Shown here: in pieces, positions 45,056 to 53,654 of the stretch
How the letters are laid out: each line of letters begins with the position of its first letter
Numbering within the stretch: the first letter of the stretch is position 1
Assembly (NCBI GenBank): GCA_036269135.1
Contig: DATASQ010000057.1
Location: 62,001-126,000 of the forward strand
DNA from: Palsa-343 sp036269135
GTDB lineage: Bacteria > Acidobacteriota > Terriglobia > Terriglobales > Acidobacteriaceae
DNA length: 64,000 nucleotides
Reading direction: 5' to 3'
The notes under the pieces: model-generated
What the model saw: only the letters and a program-made list of their open reading frames with translations
The model's database searches: none
Told to the model about the DNA's origin: nothing
Program-made: the position numbers and the translations under genes

Positions 45056-45502
45056 CTAATCACTCTCCTTATCGAGGCGGATGACCAGCCTGACATAGCT
45101 GCCCTTGCCCTTGCTGTCGCGAACCCACTCGGCCTCGTCGACCAGCGCCTGCATGAGGAACATGCCCATACCGCGCGCGTCTTCTTCTCCGTGGATCTTG
45201 CGGTCGATGTCCGGTCGCGGCGGCTGTTTCGCAATCCCGGAGCCGTTGTCGATGACCTTGACTTCCAGCTCGTCGGTGGTGGCGGAGAGAATCACGCCGA
45301 CCGAGAGCTGTTCATTGAGCTGGTTTCCGTGTTCGATGGCATTGATGCAGGCTTCGGCCACCGCGGTCTTCAGGTCCTCGATCCGCTCGCTGGGGAAGCC
45401 CATCAGCGCAGCCACGCTGGCCGCCGTACCCATGGCCACCTTCTCGAACCCAAGACGCGATGGCAGCCGCACTTCCACCGACGTCCCCGCGGTTTCGATC
45501 AT
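45056..45502 (-). CDS. RsbW-type anti-sigma factor kinase (HATPase_c_2)
   Basis: 148 residues. N box EACINAIEHGN, G1 box DNGSGI, and G2 GMGMFLMQALVDE of the GHKL ATPase fold. Acts as serine kinase of the STAS antagonist and as binder of a sigma factor (known family). The sigma factor is not next door. Runs from the phosphatase gene with a 12-base gap and touches the STAS gene. Confidence 0.93.
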   Translation of the reverse strand: MIETAGTSVEVRLPSRLGFEKVAMGTAASVAALMGFPSERIEDLKTAVAEACINAIEHGNQLNEQLSVGVILSATTDELEVKVIDNGSGIAKQPPRPDIDRKIHGEEDARGMGMFLMQALVDEAEWVRDSKGKGSYVRLVIRLDKESD

Positions 45503-45514
45503 TGGATTTCTCCC

Positions 45515-46666
45515 TTACGCATGGGTCCGCATCAGAGCCAGCGCGGTCATGTCGTCCTGCTGCTGCAGCATCTCTTCACCGGAAAAGCGATGCAGGTCCT
45601 GCCACAGCGTATCGAGGATAGCAGTACATTCCGGCGCGTTGCACCCAAGAAATGAAGCCAGCAGCCGCTCGGTGCCAAACTCCTCATCCCCGCGAAAGAC
45701 CTCGGTCAGGCCGTCGGTGTAGAAGAGGAGCCGCGATCCGGGCGGGAAATCGAGGATTTCGGAGCTGTACTCCGCGAACGGCACAATGCCCACGGGTGTC
45801 GCGCTGGCCCCGAGTTGCTGCACGGAACCGTCCGGCCTGGCCAGAAATCCGGGATTATGCCCGGCGTTGACCACTTCCAGCCGATGCGCCGCGGGGTCCA
45901 GTTTGAGAAAGATTCCCGTCACGTAGCGACTGCGGGCCTCATCGCCTTCTGCGCAGTGCTGTTGGTTGAGCCGGGAAACGAGTTCAGCCAGAGGCACGCC
46001 GCCCGCCACGCTGGCGCGAAACGCCGAGCGAAAGGCGGTGCTCACAATGGCGGAAGCCAGTCCCTTACCGGCGACGTCGGCGACGGCCATCACCTGCACG
46101 CCGTCGGGCAGCGCCACGATATCCACGCAGTCACCCCCCACCTCATAACAGGCGCTGTAGCGCACCGCGACCGAATAGCCTTCGATCTGCGGCATTTTCT
46201 GCGGCACCAGGCTGCGCTGGATGGCGCGCGCCGCATTCAGATCCTGTTCGACCCGCGCCCACTCCAGGCTACGCTCGTAATAGCGGGCGTTTTCGACGGC
46301 AACCCCGGCCTGCAGCGCCAGGCGCTCGAGAAAGTCCTCTTCGTAGATGGTGAGCGGCCTGCAATCGGGCGTGGTCACGATCAGTTCAGTCAGGTGGCGT
46401 CCGTCTTTGTCGTGGAGAGGAAAGCGGACGCAGCCTTCCCACGGAGCGCACGGCACTTCTCCGTAGCTCATGGGCGGGTCGGTAATCAGCGCGCCGGGAA
46501 GCTCCAGTTCGCGCACGACGATGCGCAGAACCGTGGACAGCACATCTTCCTGGCGGATGGCGGAATGTACCTGGCGCGAGGTTTCCAGCAGGGCCTGCAG
46601 GCGCACAATCTCCTGCTGCAGGTCGATGGTGTCCACGCCATGCGTCGATTCAGAAGGGCTGATCAT
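45515..46666 (-). CDS. GAF-PP2C phosphatase (SpoIIE/RsbU-type)
   Basis: 383 residues. An N-terminal GAF-like sensor (about 15-155) is linked to a PP2C SpoIIE domain (about 165-380): GGDCVDIV (usually GGDYYD), VADVAGKGLASA, YTDGLTEV and QDDMTALAL. It would dephosphorylate the STAS antagonist and so free a sigma factor. First gene of the three-gene partner-switch run. Confidence 0.92.
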   Translation of the reverse strand: MISPSESTHGVDTIDLQQEIVRLQALLETSRQVHSAIRQEDVLSTVLRIVVRELELPGALITDPPMSYGEVPCAPWEGCVRFPLHDKDGRHLTELIVTTPDCRPLTIYEEDFLERLALQAGVAVENARYYERSLEWARVEQDLNAARAIQRSLVPQKMPQIEGYSVAVRYSACYEVGGDCVDIVALPDGVQVMAVADVAGKGLASAIVSTAFRSAFRASVAGGVPLAELVSRLNQQHCAEGDEARSRYVTGIFLKLDPAAHRLEVVNAGHNPGFLARPDGSVQQLGASATPVGIVPFAEYSSEILDFPPGSRLLFYTDGLTEVFRGDEEFGTERLLASFLGCNAPECTAILDTLWQDLHRFSGEEMLQQQDDMTALALMRTHA

Positions 46667-46789
46667 GTCACAGGGCCATCATCCGCGGCCCTTTGGGAGC
46701 CGGACACTGGGGAGGACCGCGGCGGAGTTGGTTCACTGTAGCACACGACAACGGTGGACAGGACGATGCCGCCTCAATCGGAGGCGCGG

Positions 46790-48334
46790 CTATGCATGTG
46801 CCGGGGAGCCTGACTGTGGCCCGCCCGCCTGGCCGATCACGAAGTTGCGGGTGTACCCGCTCGGCTCGGCGGAGATTTTGACACGCAGATTTCCGCTGGC
46901 GTCGCAGGTGTAGCGCTCGCGCACCAGCAGGTTCTGATGGTCGCTTACGCGCGCAACCGGGTACACGCTGAGATCGAGATCCGTCTGCAGGCGTGGGTCG
47001 AAGGGGAAGCGAATCTGTTCCCAGTTGGTGATCTCGCCGGTGGGCTGCCCGTCCTCGTTCAGCCGGGAGCACTCCAGGTAGCGGAAATGACCGACATTGT
47101 GGGCCGGGTGATACGCGCGCTCGATCGCCAGCGGCGATTCGTCAGGCCGAGGCAGCCGTGCACCGCGGGGAAAAATGAGGTCGAAGACGATGGTCCCGCC
47201 GGAATCGGCCTCGCGCCAGATGCCGAAGTTCTGGTTGAACTGCTCGCGGAGGCCATCGGCCTGGGATGCGGCGCGAATTGCCAGCCCCACCGCGCTTGCC
47301 GAGCGCATATAGGCCGAGCGCTTGACCTTGCGGCCGAAAGTCTCACGCAGAATGCGGGCCACCGGCGGCAGCTCCGATCCGCCGCCGGTGACGTAGAGCG
47401 TGTCGAGCGGAACGCCCGACTGCGCCGCCAGCAGGCTCTCCACGACGGTGCGCGTCGACTCGATGAGCGGCCGGCAGCGTTCGTAGTACTCGTCGGTGGG
47501 AATCGTGACCGACGTCCAGCCGGCGCGCACCCTCTCCAGATCCATGGTTAGTCTGCGGGTGTTCGGATTCAGCGATTCCTTTTTCTCGCGGCACTCCTCC
47601 AGCAGCCGATGGCGCTCGGCGGTTGTCAGTTCTTCGGAGATCTCCGCCGTTTCCAGCGCCAGCTCGGCAAGGATCGCGTCGAAATCATCGCCGCCCAGGT
47701 TGGCAATCCCGTCGGACGCCTCGACGGAGTGCTCTTCTTCCCCCAGCATCACCAGGGAAACGTCGAAGGTGCCGCCGCCCATGTCGTAGACCAGCAGGCC
47801 GCTGCCCACGCGGGTGCGCCGCTCGGCACTGTTGCGATAGGCGTACTCGATCGCGGCCGCGGAAGGCTCGTTCATGAGGCCCAGCACGGTGAAGCCGGCG
47901 CTCTGGGCGGCTTCCTCGGTAAGGAAACGCTGATTGCTGTTGGCGTTGGCCGGAACCCCGAGAACCACCTCCAGCGGCTCGTTCGGCGCCGCGCCCAGAT
48001 TCGAATGCTCCAGCAACTGCGTTCGCAGCGCGGCCATCATCTCGGTGAGCAGGTGCCGCAGAGGCAGATTCCGGCCGCCGACCCGCAGTTCCGTCTCAGG
48101 GCCCGCATTGCGCAGCGCGCGCTTCAGCGAGCGCAGGATCGTCCAGCCCTCCTCGTCCTGCACGGCCAGGGCCTGCCATCCGTAGAGGCGCTCATCCGCG
48201 CGGACAGCAACGACTGGCGGATACCAGTCGCAGGCCTGTCCATCGGGCGTTTCAAAGTGCACCAGCGGGAAGTTGCCGCGATCGGCTGCCGCCACGACAA
48301 TCCGCGTCGTTCCGAAGTCGATACCGAGTCTCAT
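46790..48334 (-). CDS. Hsp70-family protein, short (514 aa)
   Basis: 514 residues against about 640 for DnaK. ATPase core: MRLGIDFGTTRIVVAAADRG, LMNEPSAAAIEYAYR, VYDMGGGTFDVSLVML and VTGGGSELPPVARIL. The part after the ATPase domain (about 375-514) is short and lacks the DnaK substrate-binding domain and lid. It may act as a specialised chaperone. ATG at 48334. Upstream of the PP2C gene, same strand, 123-base gap. Confidence 0.9.
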   Translation of the reverse strand: MRLGIDFGTTRIVVAAADRGNFPLVHFETPDGQACDWYPPVVAVRADERLYGWQALAVQDEEGWTILRSLKRALRNAGPETELRVGGRNLPLRHLLTEMMAALRTQLLEHSNLGAAPNEPLEVVLGVPANANSNQRFLTEEAAQSAGFTVLGLMNEPSAAAIEYAYRNSAERRTRVGSGLLVYDMGGGTFDVSLVMLGEEEHSVEASDGIANLGGDDFDAILAELALETAEISEELTTAERHRLLEECREKKESLNPNTRRLTMDLERVRAGWTSVTIPTDEYYERCRPLIESTRTVVESLLAAQSGVPLDTLYVTGGGSELPPVARILRETFGRKVKRSAYMRSASAVGLAIRAASQADGLREQFNQNFGIWREADSGGTIVFDLIFPRGARLPRPDESPLAIERAYHPAHNVGHFRYLECSRLNEDGQPTGEITNWEQIRFPFDPRLQTDLDLSVYPVARVSDHQNLLVRERYTCDASGNLRVKISAEPSGYTRNFVIGQAGGPQSGSPAHA

Positions 48335-48446
48335 GAACCTAAGTTTACGATGAAGGTACTTTGCGGGAACCCGTGGAAATCCGGGGCAAAATAGCGAGTT
48401 TGGAAGTACCCGGCTGCTTCGCGCACATGGTAGCGTTTCTATCGGA

Positions 48447-50507
48447 ATGATCCCTCTTTCTCGCTCGCTCCGGATTCTCTGCGGCAGCGTGATTTTTCTC
48501 GGCGCCTTTCTGCTGTTCGCCGTGGAGCCCATGGCAGCCAAACGGCTGCTGCCCGCGCTGGGCGGGTCGTCGGCCGTGTGGATCACCTGCCTCGTCTTCT
48601 TCCAGACGGCGCTGCTGCTGGGCTACCTGTACGCGCACTGGCTGGGACGCCGCGCCTCCGCCCGGCGCACCGAGGCGCTGCACATCGCTCTGCTCGCGGT
48701 CGCCGCGGTTCTCCTGCTGATCGCCGTCCACCCGGACCTGAGCCGGGCATCGGATCATCCGCTCAGGGCCATCTTCCAGGCGCTCACCCTGACTATTGGT
48801 CTGCCCTTCCTCCTGCTCGCCGCCACCAGTCCCCTGCTGCAACTGTGGCTGGCGCGGCAGCAGGGCGCGGGCATTCCGTGGCGGCTCTTTGCCCTTTCGA
48901 ACGCGGGATCGTTGCTGGCCCTGCTTCTTTACCCGGCAGTTATCGAGCCGCATTTCTCCCTGAGCACACAGCGCGCCGCATGGGCGTTTGGCTTTGGGCT
49001 CTATGCCATTCTTTCGGCGCTCCTTGCGTGGCGCCTGCGCGGAGGCATCCCGCGCGCGTCAGTCGAGACTTCGGCGACGGAGAATGCGCCGAGAGCTTCG
49101 CGCCGCGCCCGGCTCCTCTGGTTCCTGCTGCCTGCCGGCGCGGCGATGCAGTTGTGCGCCGTCACCAGCCACCTCAGTCAAAACATCGCTGCGATTCCTC
49201 TGCTCTGGGTTCTGCCTCTGGCGGTCTACCTGCTCACGTTCATCGTGGCCTTTGACGCGCCCTGGCTCTATCGGCGCTGGATCGTTGTGCGGCTGCTCGT
49301 GGTCTTTCTGGCGGCGCTCGGTTACATGTTGTCGAAGACCGACGTGAGCCTGCCCATTCAGGTGAGCATCGGGTTCTTCCTGACGGAGCTCTTCTTTGCC
49401 TGCCTGTTCTGTCATGCCGAGACGTATGCGCTGCGGCCGGCGAACCCTTCTGAATCCACGCTGTTCTATTTGCTCATCGCCGCGGGAGGCGCGGCGGGCG
49501 CCATCTTCATCGGCATCGGCTGCCCGCTGCTGTTCGATGCTAACTATGACGTTGCCCTGGCCTTCCTGGCCACGGCGGTCCTCACCCTCCTGGTCACCTG
49601 GAACAGCGGCTGGGGACAGCGCTTGCTGTGGTCCGCGGCCACAGCGCTGCTGCTGGCGCTCGCGATCATGCTGCACATCGTCTATGGCCGTAACACGCTG
49701 GTGGCCGTGCGCAATTTCTACGGATGCCTGCGCGTGCGGCAGTCCTATGTGCCGGCGCAGGCGGGAACCATTCGCACCCTGACGCATGGCACCATCGAAC
49801 ACGGCACGCAGTGGTTCGCGCCGGACTTTCGCCGCGTGCCCACCACTTACTATGCTCCCGACTCCGGCGTGGGCCTGGCGCTGCGCGACTGCTGTGGAGA
49901 CCGTCCACGGACGATCGGCGTGGTCGGACTCGGCGCCGGCACACTCGCCGCCTACGGCAAACCCGGCGACCGTCTCCGCTTTTATGAGATCAATCCCGCG
50001 GTGCTGCCCATCGCGGAGAATCTGTTCACTTATCTCCGCGAATCCGGCGCGCAAATCTCTTTCGCCATGGGCGACGCTCGCCTGTCGTTGACGCGTGAGG
50101 CTCCGCAGCACTTTGACGTGTTGGCCATTGATGCCTTTTCCGGAGATGCGGTCCCGGTTCATCTGCTCACCACTCAGGCAATGGCCGTCTATCGGCGGCA
50201 GCTCGCGCCTGAGGGCATCCTGGCCTTTCACGTTTCCAATCAGTATCTCGATCTCGTGCCGGTGGTGAACGAAATCGCGGAAGCTGCAGGCATGCAGTCC
50301 CGCGTCGTCGAGACGCCGTCGAATGCGTCGCGTGGCGAATATCGCGCAACCTGGGTGCTCGTCACCAACAATGGCGCCTTTCTCGCGCAGCCAGTGGTCG
50401 CCGCAATGGCCCGGCCGATCCCCCGCCGGCCCGATCTGCGGGTCTGGACCGATGACTACTCGAGCCTGCTGCCCATCCTGCAGTGGAGGCGCCCGGACCA
50501 ACAGTAA
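48447..50507 (+). CDS. fused membrane / spermidine-synthase-like protein
   Basis: 686 residues. The N-terminal ~430 residues have about ten membrane helices (LCGSVIFLGAFLLFAVEPMAAKRLLPALGG is the usual opening of this family), and the C-terminal ~220 are spermidine-synthase-like methyltransferase fold (GVVGLGAGTLAAYGKPGD; VLAIDAFSGDAVPVHLLT). Known fusions occur widely in Proteobacteria and Acidobacteria but their substrate is unknown. Divergent from Hsp70. Confidence 0.88.
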   Translation: MIPLSRSLRILCGSVIFLGAFLLFAVEPMAAKRLLPALGGSSAVWITCLVFFQTALLLGYLYAHWLGRRASARRTEALHIALLAVAAVLLLIAVHPDLSRASDHPLRAIFQALTLTIGLPFLLLAATSPLLQLWLARQQGAGIPWRLFALSNAGSLLALLLYPAVIEPHFSLSTQRAAWAFGFGLYAILSALLAWRLRGGIPRASVETSATENAPRASRRARLLWFLLPAGAAMQLCAVTSHLSQNIAAIPLLWVLPLAVYLLTFIVAFDAPWLYRRWIVVRLLVVFLAALGYMLSKTDVSLPIQVSIGFFLTELFFACLFCHAETYALRPANPSESTLFYLLIAAGGAAGAIFIGIGCPLLFDANYDVALAFLATAVLTLLVTWNSGWGQRLLWSAATALLLALAIMLHIVYGRNTLVAVRNFYGCLRVRQSYVPAQAGTIRTLTHGTIEHGTQWFAPDFRRVPTTYYAPDSGVGLALRDCCGDRPRTIGVVGLGAGTLAAYGKPGDRLRFYEINPAVLPIAENLFTYLRESGAQISFAMGDARLSLTREAPQHFDVLAIDAFSGDAVPVHLLTTQAMAVYRRQLAPEGILAFHVSNQYLDLVPVVNEIAEAAGMQSRVVETPSNASRGEYRATWVLVTNNGAFLAQPVVAAMARPIPRRPDLRVWTDDYSSLLPILQWRRPDQQ

Positions 50508-50577
50508 CTGTGGCGATTTTCCGCAGCGGCGCGCGGATTTCCTGGCTGACAAGGCTGTTCCGGTAGGATGCTCTTGG

Positions 50578-51333
50578 ATGCAGCTTGAAATTTGTATCGA
50601 TTCGGTAGAGTCGGCCGTCGCGGCAGAGCGGGGAGGAGCCGATCGCGTCGAACTCTGCAGCGATCTGCTGGAGGGCGGCGTTACCCCTTCCGCCGGCCTG
50701 ATCGCTGGCGTACGCCGGAGTATCGGCATCGGCGTTTTCGTGATGATTCGACCACGTGGCGGCGACTTCTGTTACACCGAGGCGGAGTTCGCCGTGATGC
50801 AGGACGACATCGGCCGGGCGCGCGACCTGGGTGCCGACGGCCTGGTTCTCGGCGTGCTCTGCGAAGACGCTACGGTGGACGCAGATCGCACCGCTGCGCT
50901 GGTACGTCTGGCGCAGCCTCTCCCGGTCACCTTTCACCGCGCCATCGATATGACGCCGGATCCGGTCCGTGCGCTGGAAGCCGTTATCCAGACCGGCGCG
51001 CGTCGTGTCCTTACCTCCGGCGGCGCCGCGAAGGCGAAGGAAGGGCTCGATGTCATCGCCGGCATGGTCGCAGCCGCGGGCGAACGCCTGACCGTGATGG
51101 CCGGCAGCGGCATCGCTGTGGAGACGATCGCGGCGGTCGTCGCGGCCACGGGGGCCTCCGAATTTCACGCTGCTCTGCGCACCTCCTTTGCCAGTCCGGT
51201 CCGCTACCGGAAAGAGGGCGTGAAGATGGGAGCGATCCTCAATCGCGAATACCTGCGCTTTGGGGTGCAGGAGACCCGGGTTCGTGCGTTGCGCGCGGCG
51301 CTGGAAAGCCTGGCCGGGAGCCGGGCGCGATGA
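50578..51333 (+). CDS. cutC: copper homeostasis protein CutC
   Basis: 251 residues. LEICIDSVESAVAAERGGADRVELCSDLLEGGVTPSAGL is the CutC opening, with IRPRGGDFCYTEAE and VTFHRAIDMTPDP also diagnostic; TIM-barrel fold. CutC has been tied to copper tolerance but its real role is debated. ATG at 50578. The GlcNAc-kinase-like gene starts 33 bases after the stop. Confidence 0.92.
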   Translation: MQLEICIDSVESAVAAERGGADRVELCSDLLEGGVTPSAGLIAGVRRSIGIGVFVMIRPRGGDFCYTEAEFAVMQDDIGRARDLGADGLVLGVLCEDATVDADRTAALVRLAQPLPVTFHRAIDMTPDPVRALEAVIQTGARRVLTSGGAAKAKEGLDVIAGMVAAAGERLTVMAGSGIAVETIAAVVAATGASEFHAALRTSFASPVRYRKEGVKMGAILNREYLRFGVQETRVRALRAALESLAGSRAR

Positions 51334-51366
51334 GCAACCGACCCGCCTCACGGGAGAATTGAGCGC

Positions 51367-52302
51367 ATGGCGTATTTTCTGGGCGTGGATTCCGGCGGCA
51401 CCAAGGCTGAATTTGTGCTGGGCGATGAGACCCGGGAGCTGGCGCGCGTCCGCACCGGCACCATCAAACGCCTGAAGGTGGACGCTGCCACCGCTGAGTC
51501 GAGTCTGATGGAGGGCTTGCAGCAACTGCAATCGGCGACCGGCGTCTCAGCGCGCCAGGTGCGCCGCTGCTGCATCGGAACGGCGGGCGAGACGGTTCCG
51601 CTGGTGGTCGAGTGGCTGCGAGAGGCATTCGGCCGCCATGTCGCGGGCGAACTGACCATCACGGGCGACGTCGATATTGCCCTCGACTCTGTCTTCTTTG
51701 GCGGGCGCGGGGTGCTGGTCCTGGCCGGCACCGGATCGAATGTCGCCGGCCGTGCGGCAACCGGCGCCATCGTCACCGCAGGCGGATGGGGACCGGCGCT
51801 GGCCGATCAGGGCTCCGGCCATTTCATCGGACTGGAGGGATTGCGCCGCGCATTTCTCGCGCTCGATCAGCGTCGCCCTACTTCTCTGTTGGATCGCGCA
51901 CGCACATTCTGGAAGCTCCCCTCGCTCGAGGACCTGGTGGAGTTCGCCAATATGAATCCCGCCCCGGATTTTTCGCGACTGGCGCCTCTCGTGGTGGAAG
52001 CAGCGGAACAGAGCGATGTTGTCGCGCAGGAAGTTCTGGAGCAGGGCGGGGCGGATCTGGCCATGCTCGCCGGCCTGGTGATCGAGCACGTTCGCTCCAT
52101 CGAAACCGACGGCGCTCCCTTCGTGGTTCCTGCCGTGGCCATCGCGAGCAGCGTCCTCGAGCACATTGCGCCGGTACGCGAGGCTCTCATCCGCCACCTG
52201 CGGCGCGCCTACGCGGAAATCGAGGTGCATTCGAAGCCTGCGGATGCTCCCGCCGGCGCGCTGTGGGCTGCTCGTCAGGGAATCGCTTCGACGACTGGCT
52301 AA
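51367..52302 (+). CDS. BadF/BadG/BcrA-type ATPase, N-acetylglucosamine-kinase-like
   Basis: 311 residues. ASKHA-fold: FLGVDSGGTKAEFVLGDE (phosphate 1), VLVLAGTGSNVAGRAATG, GGWGPALADQGSGHFIGLEGLRRAF, and ASSVLEHIAPVREALI. These match the GlcNAc-kinase branch of the BadF/BcrA family. It likely phosphorylates an amino sugar. In a short run with cutC. Confidence 0.87.
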   Translation: MAYFLGVDSGGTKAEFVLGDETRELARVRTGTIKRLKVDAATAESSLMEGLQQLQSATGVSARQVRRCCIGTAGETVPLVVEWLREAFGRHVAGELTITGDVDIALDSVFFGGRGVLVLAGTGSNVAGRAATGAIVTAGGWGPALADQGSGHFIGLEGLRRAFLALDQRRPTSLLDRARTFWKLPSLEDLVEFANMNPAPDFSRLAPLVVEAAEQSDVVAQEVLEQGGADLAMLAGLVIEHVRSIETDGAPFVVPAVAIASSVLEHIAPVREALIRHLRRAYAEIEVHSKPADAPAGALWAARQGIASTTG

Positions 52303-52474
52303 CGGTGCTTTTCATTCTTTCGCCGGGCCATGACCGTCACCTCCCCCCTGGTCTTTCTCCCTGACTCGGTCATCGCCCCTGCCCATCCGCAAATGGTTCT
52401 CCGCACTCAAGCGGCATCGCAACGATGCCCGGCTCAGCTATCTTTAGGTGGACGAATCGAGACCCGCCATCCCT

Positions 52475-53566
52475 ATGCAGATTCCGCGCCTTGTCGCTCT
52501 CCTGGCTTTCGCCCTGCCGCTCGCTGCCCAATCCCATCCCATCTATCCGACCCGCGATCCGCACACCTCTGGCTACGTCCACGCAACGCAGCTTCCCGAC
52601 GGCACCGTCCCGCCTTCGAACCAGGACGGCAACTTCATCCTTGGACCCACCCACACGTCCGCACCTGCAATGTCCGTCCACCCCGGCGTTCTTCAGGGCC
52701 ATGTCATCGAATTCACCCTCACCTCCGCCGGCGACCCGTACTACCCGGGCATTGCCCGCGACCCAGGCACATTCGGCACGCCCGACCCGCACAATCCCGC
52801 AAAGCTGGACGTCGCCACCAGTCACGTGCATCCCTGGACGCGCACCGTCGCCGTCTACATCCCCGCGCAATACAAGCCCGGCACCGCGGCTCCCTTCATC
52901 GTTGGCGCTGACGGGCCCGACCGCTCCCTCTTCACCGCTCTCGACAACCTCATCGCCGAACGCAAAGTCCCCGTCCAGATCGCCATCTCCATCGCCAATG
53001 GCGGCGGGGACGCTCAGGGCTCCGAGCGCGGCCTCGAATACGACACCCTGTCCGGCAAGTACGCCGAGTGGGTCGAGCACGTCGTTCTGCCGCAGGTCGA
53101 ATCGCGGTGCCATGTCCGCCTTACTCACGACCCCAACGGCCGGGCCGCCATGGGCGGCAGCTCCGGAGCCGCCGCGGCCTTCATCATGGCCTGGTATCAC
53201 CCCGAGTGGTACCACCGCGTCCTCAGCTATTCAGGCACCTTCATCAACCAGCAGTGGCCGTGGAACCCCGCCACCCCGCAGGGCGCCTGGGGTTTCCCCA
53301 CCACCATCATCGCCAGCAGTCCTCGCAAACCCATCCGCATCTGGATGGAGGTTGGCGACCGCGACCTCTACAACCCCAACGACATGCGCGACGGCATGCA
53401 CGACTGGGTGCTGGCCAACGAGCAAATGGCAAAGGTCCTTGCCGCAAAGCACTATCACTATCAATTTGTGTTTTCCGAAAACGCCGGCCACGTCGACCAC
53501 GCCACGAAGCTCCAGACTCTCCCGGAAGCCCTCGAATATATATGGCATGGTTACAAATCCCGCTGA
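52475..53566 (+). CDS. secreted esterase (alpha/beta-hydrolase, Fes/D-like)
   Basis: 363 residues. Signal peptide MQIPRLVALLAFALPLAAQSH. The catalytic serine lies in GRAAMGGSSGAAAAFIMAWYHPEWY (GxSxG) and the C-terminal histidine in GHVDHATKLQTLPEAL. The first half (about 30-130) resembles the N-terminal beta region of enterochelin-esterase-like proteins. An upstream GTG at 52448 would add nine residues and put the signal peptide less cleanly at the N-terminus. Convergent with the Ig-repeat gene. Confidence 0.83.
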   Translation: MQIPRLVALLAFALPLAAQSHPIYPTRDPHTSGYVHATQLPDGTVPPSNQDGNFILGPTHTSAPAMSVHPGVLQGHVIEFTLTSAGDPYYPGIARDPGTFGTPDPHNPAKLDVATSHVHPWTRTVAVYIPAQYKPGTAAPFIVGADGPDRSLFTALDNLIAERKVPVQIAISIANGGGDAQGSERGLEYDTLSGKYAEWVEHVVLPQVESRCHVRLTHDPNGRAAMGGSSGAAAAFIMAWYHPEWYHRVLSYSGTFINQQWPWNPATPQGAWGFPTTIIASSPRKPIRIWMEVGDRDLYNPNDMRDGMHDWVLANEQMAKVLAAKHYHYQFVFSENAGHVDHATKLQTLPEALEYIWHGYKSR

Positions 53567-53654
53567 CCCGGCCCTGCCACCTCGGCAAACAAATCACCTG
53601 CTCGGCCGCGCGATTCTCCACACCGCCGGGCAGGTGATTCGGACCGGAGTTCTC

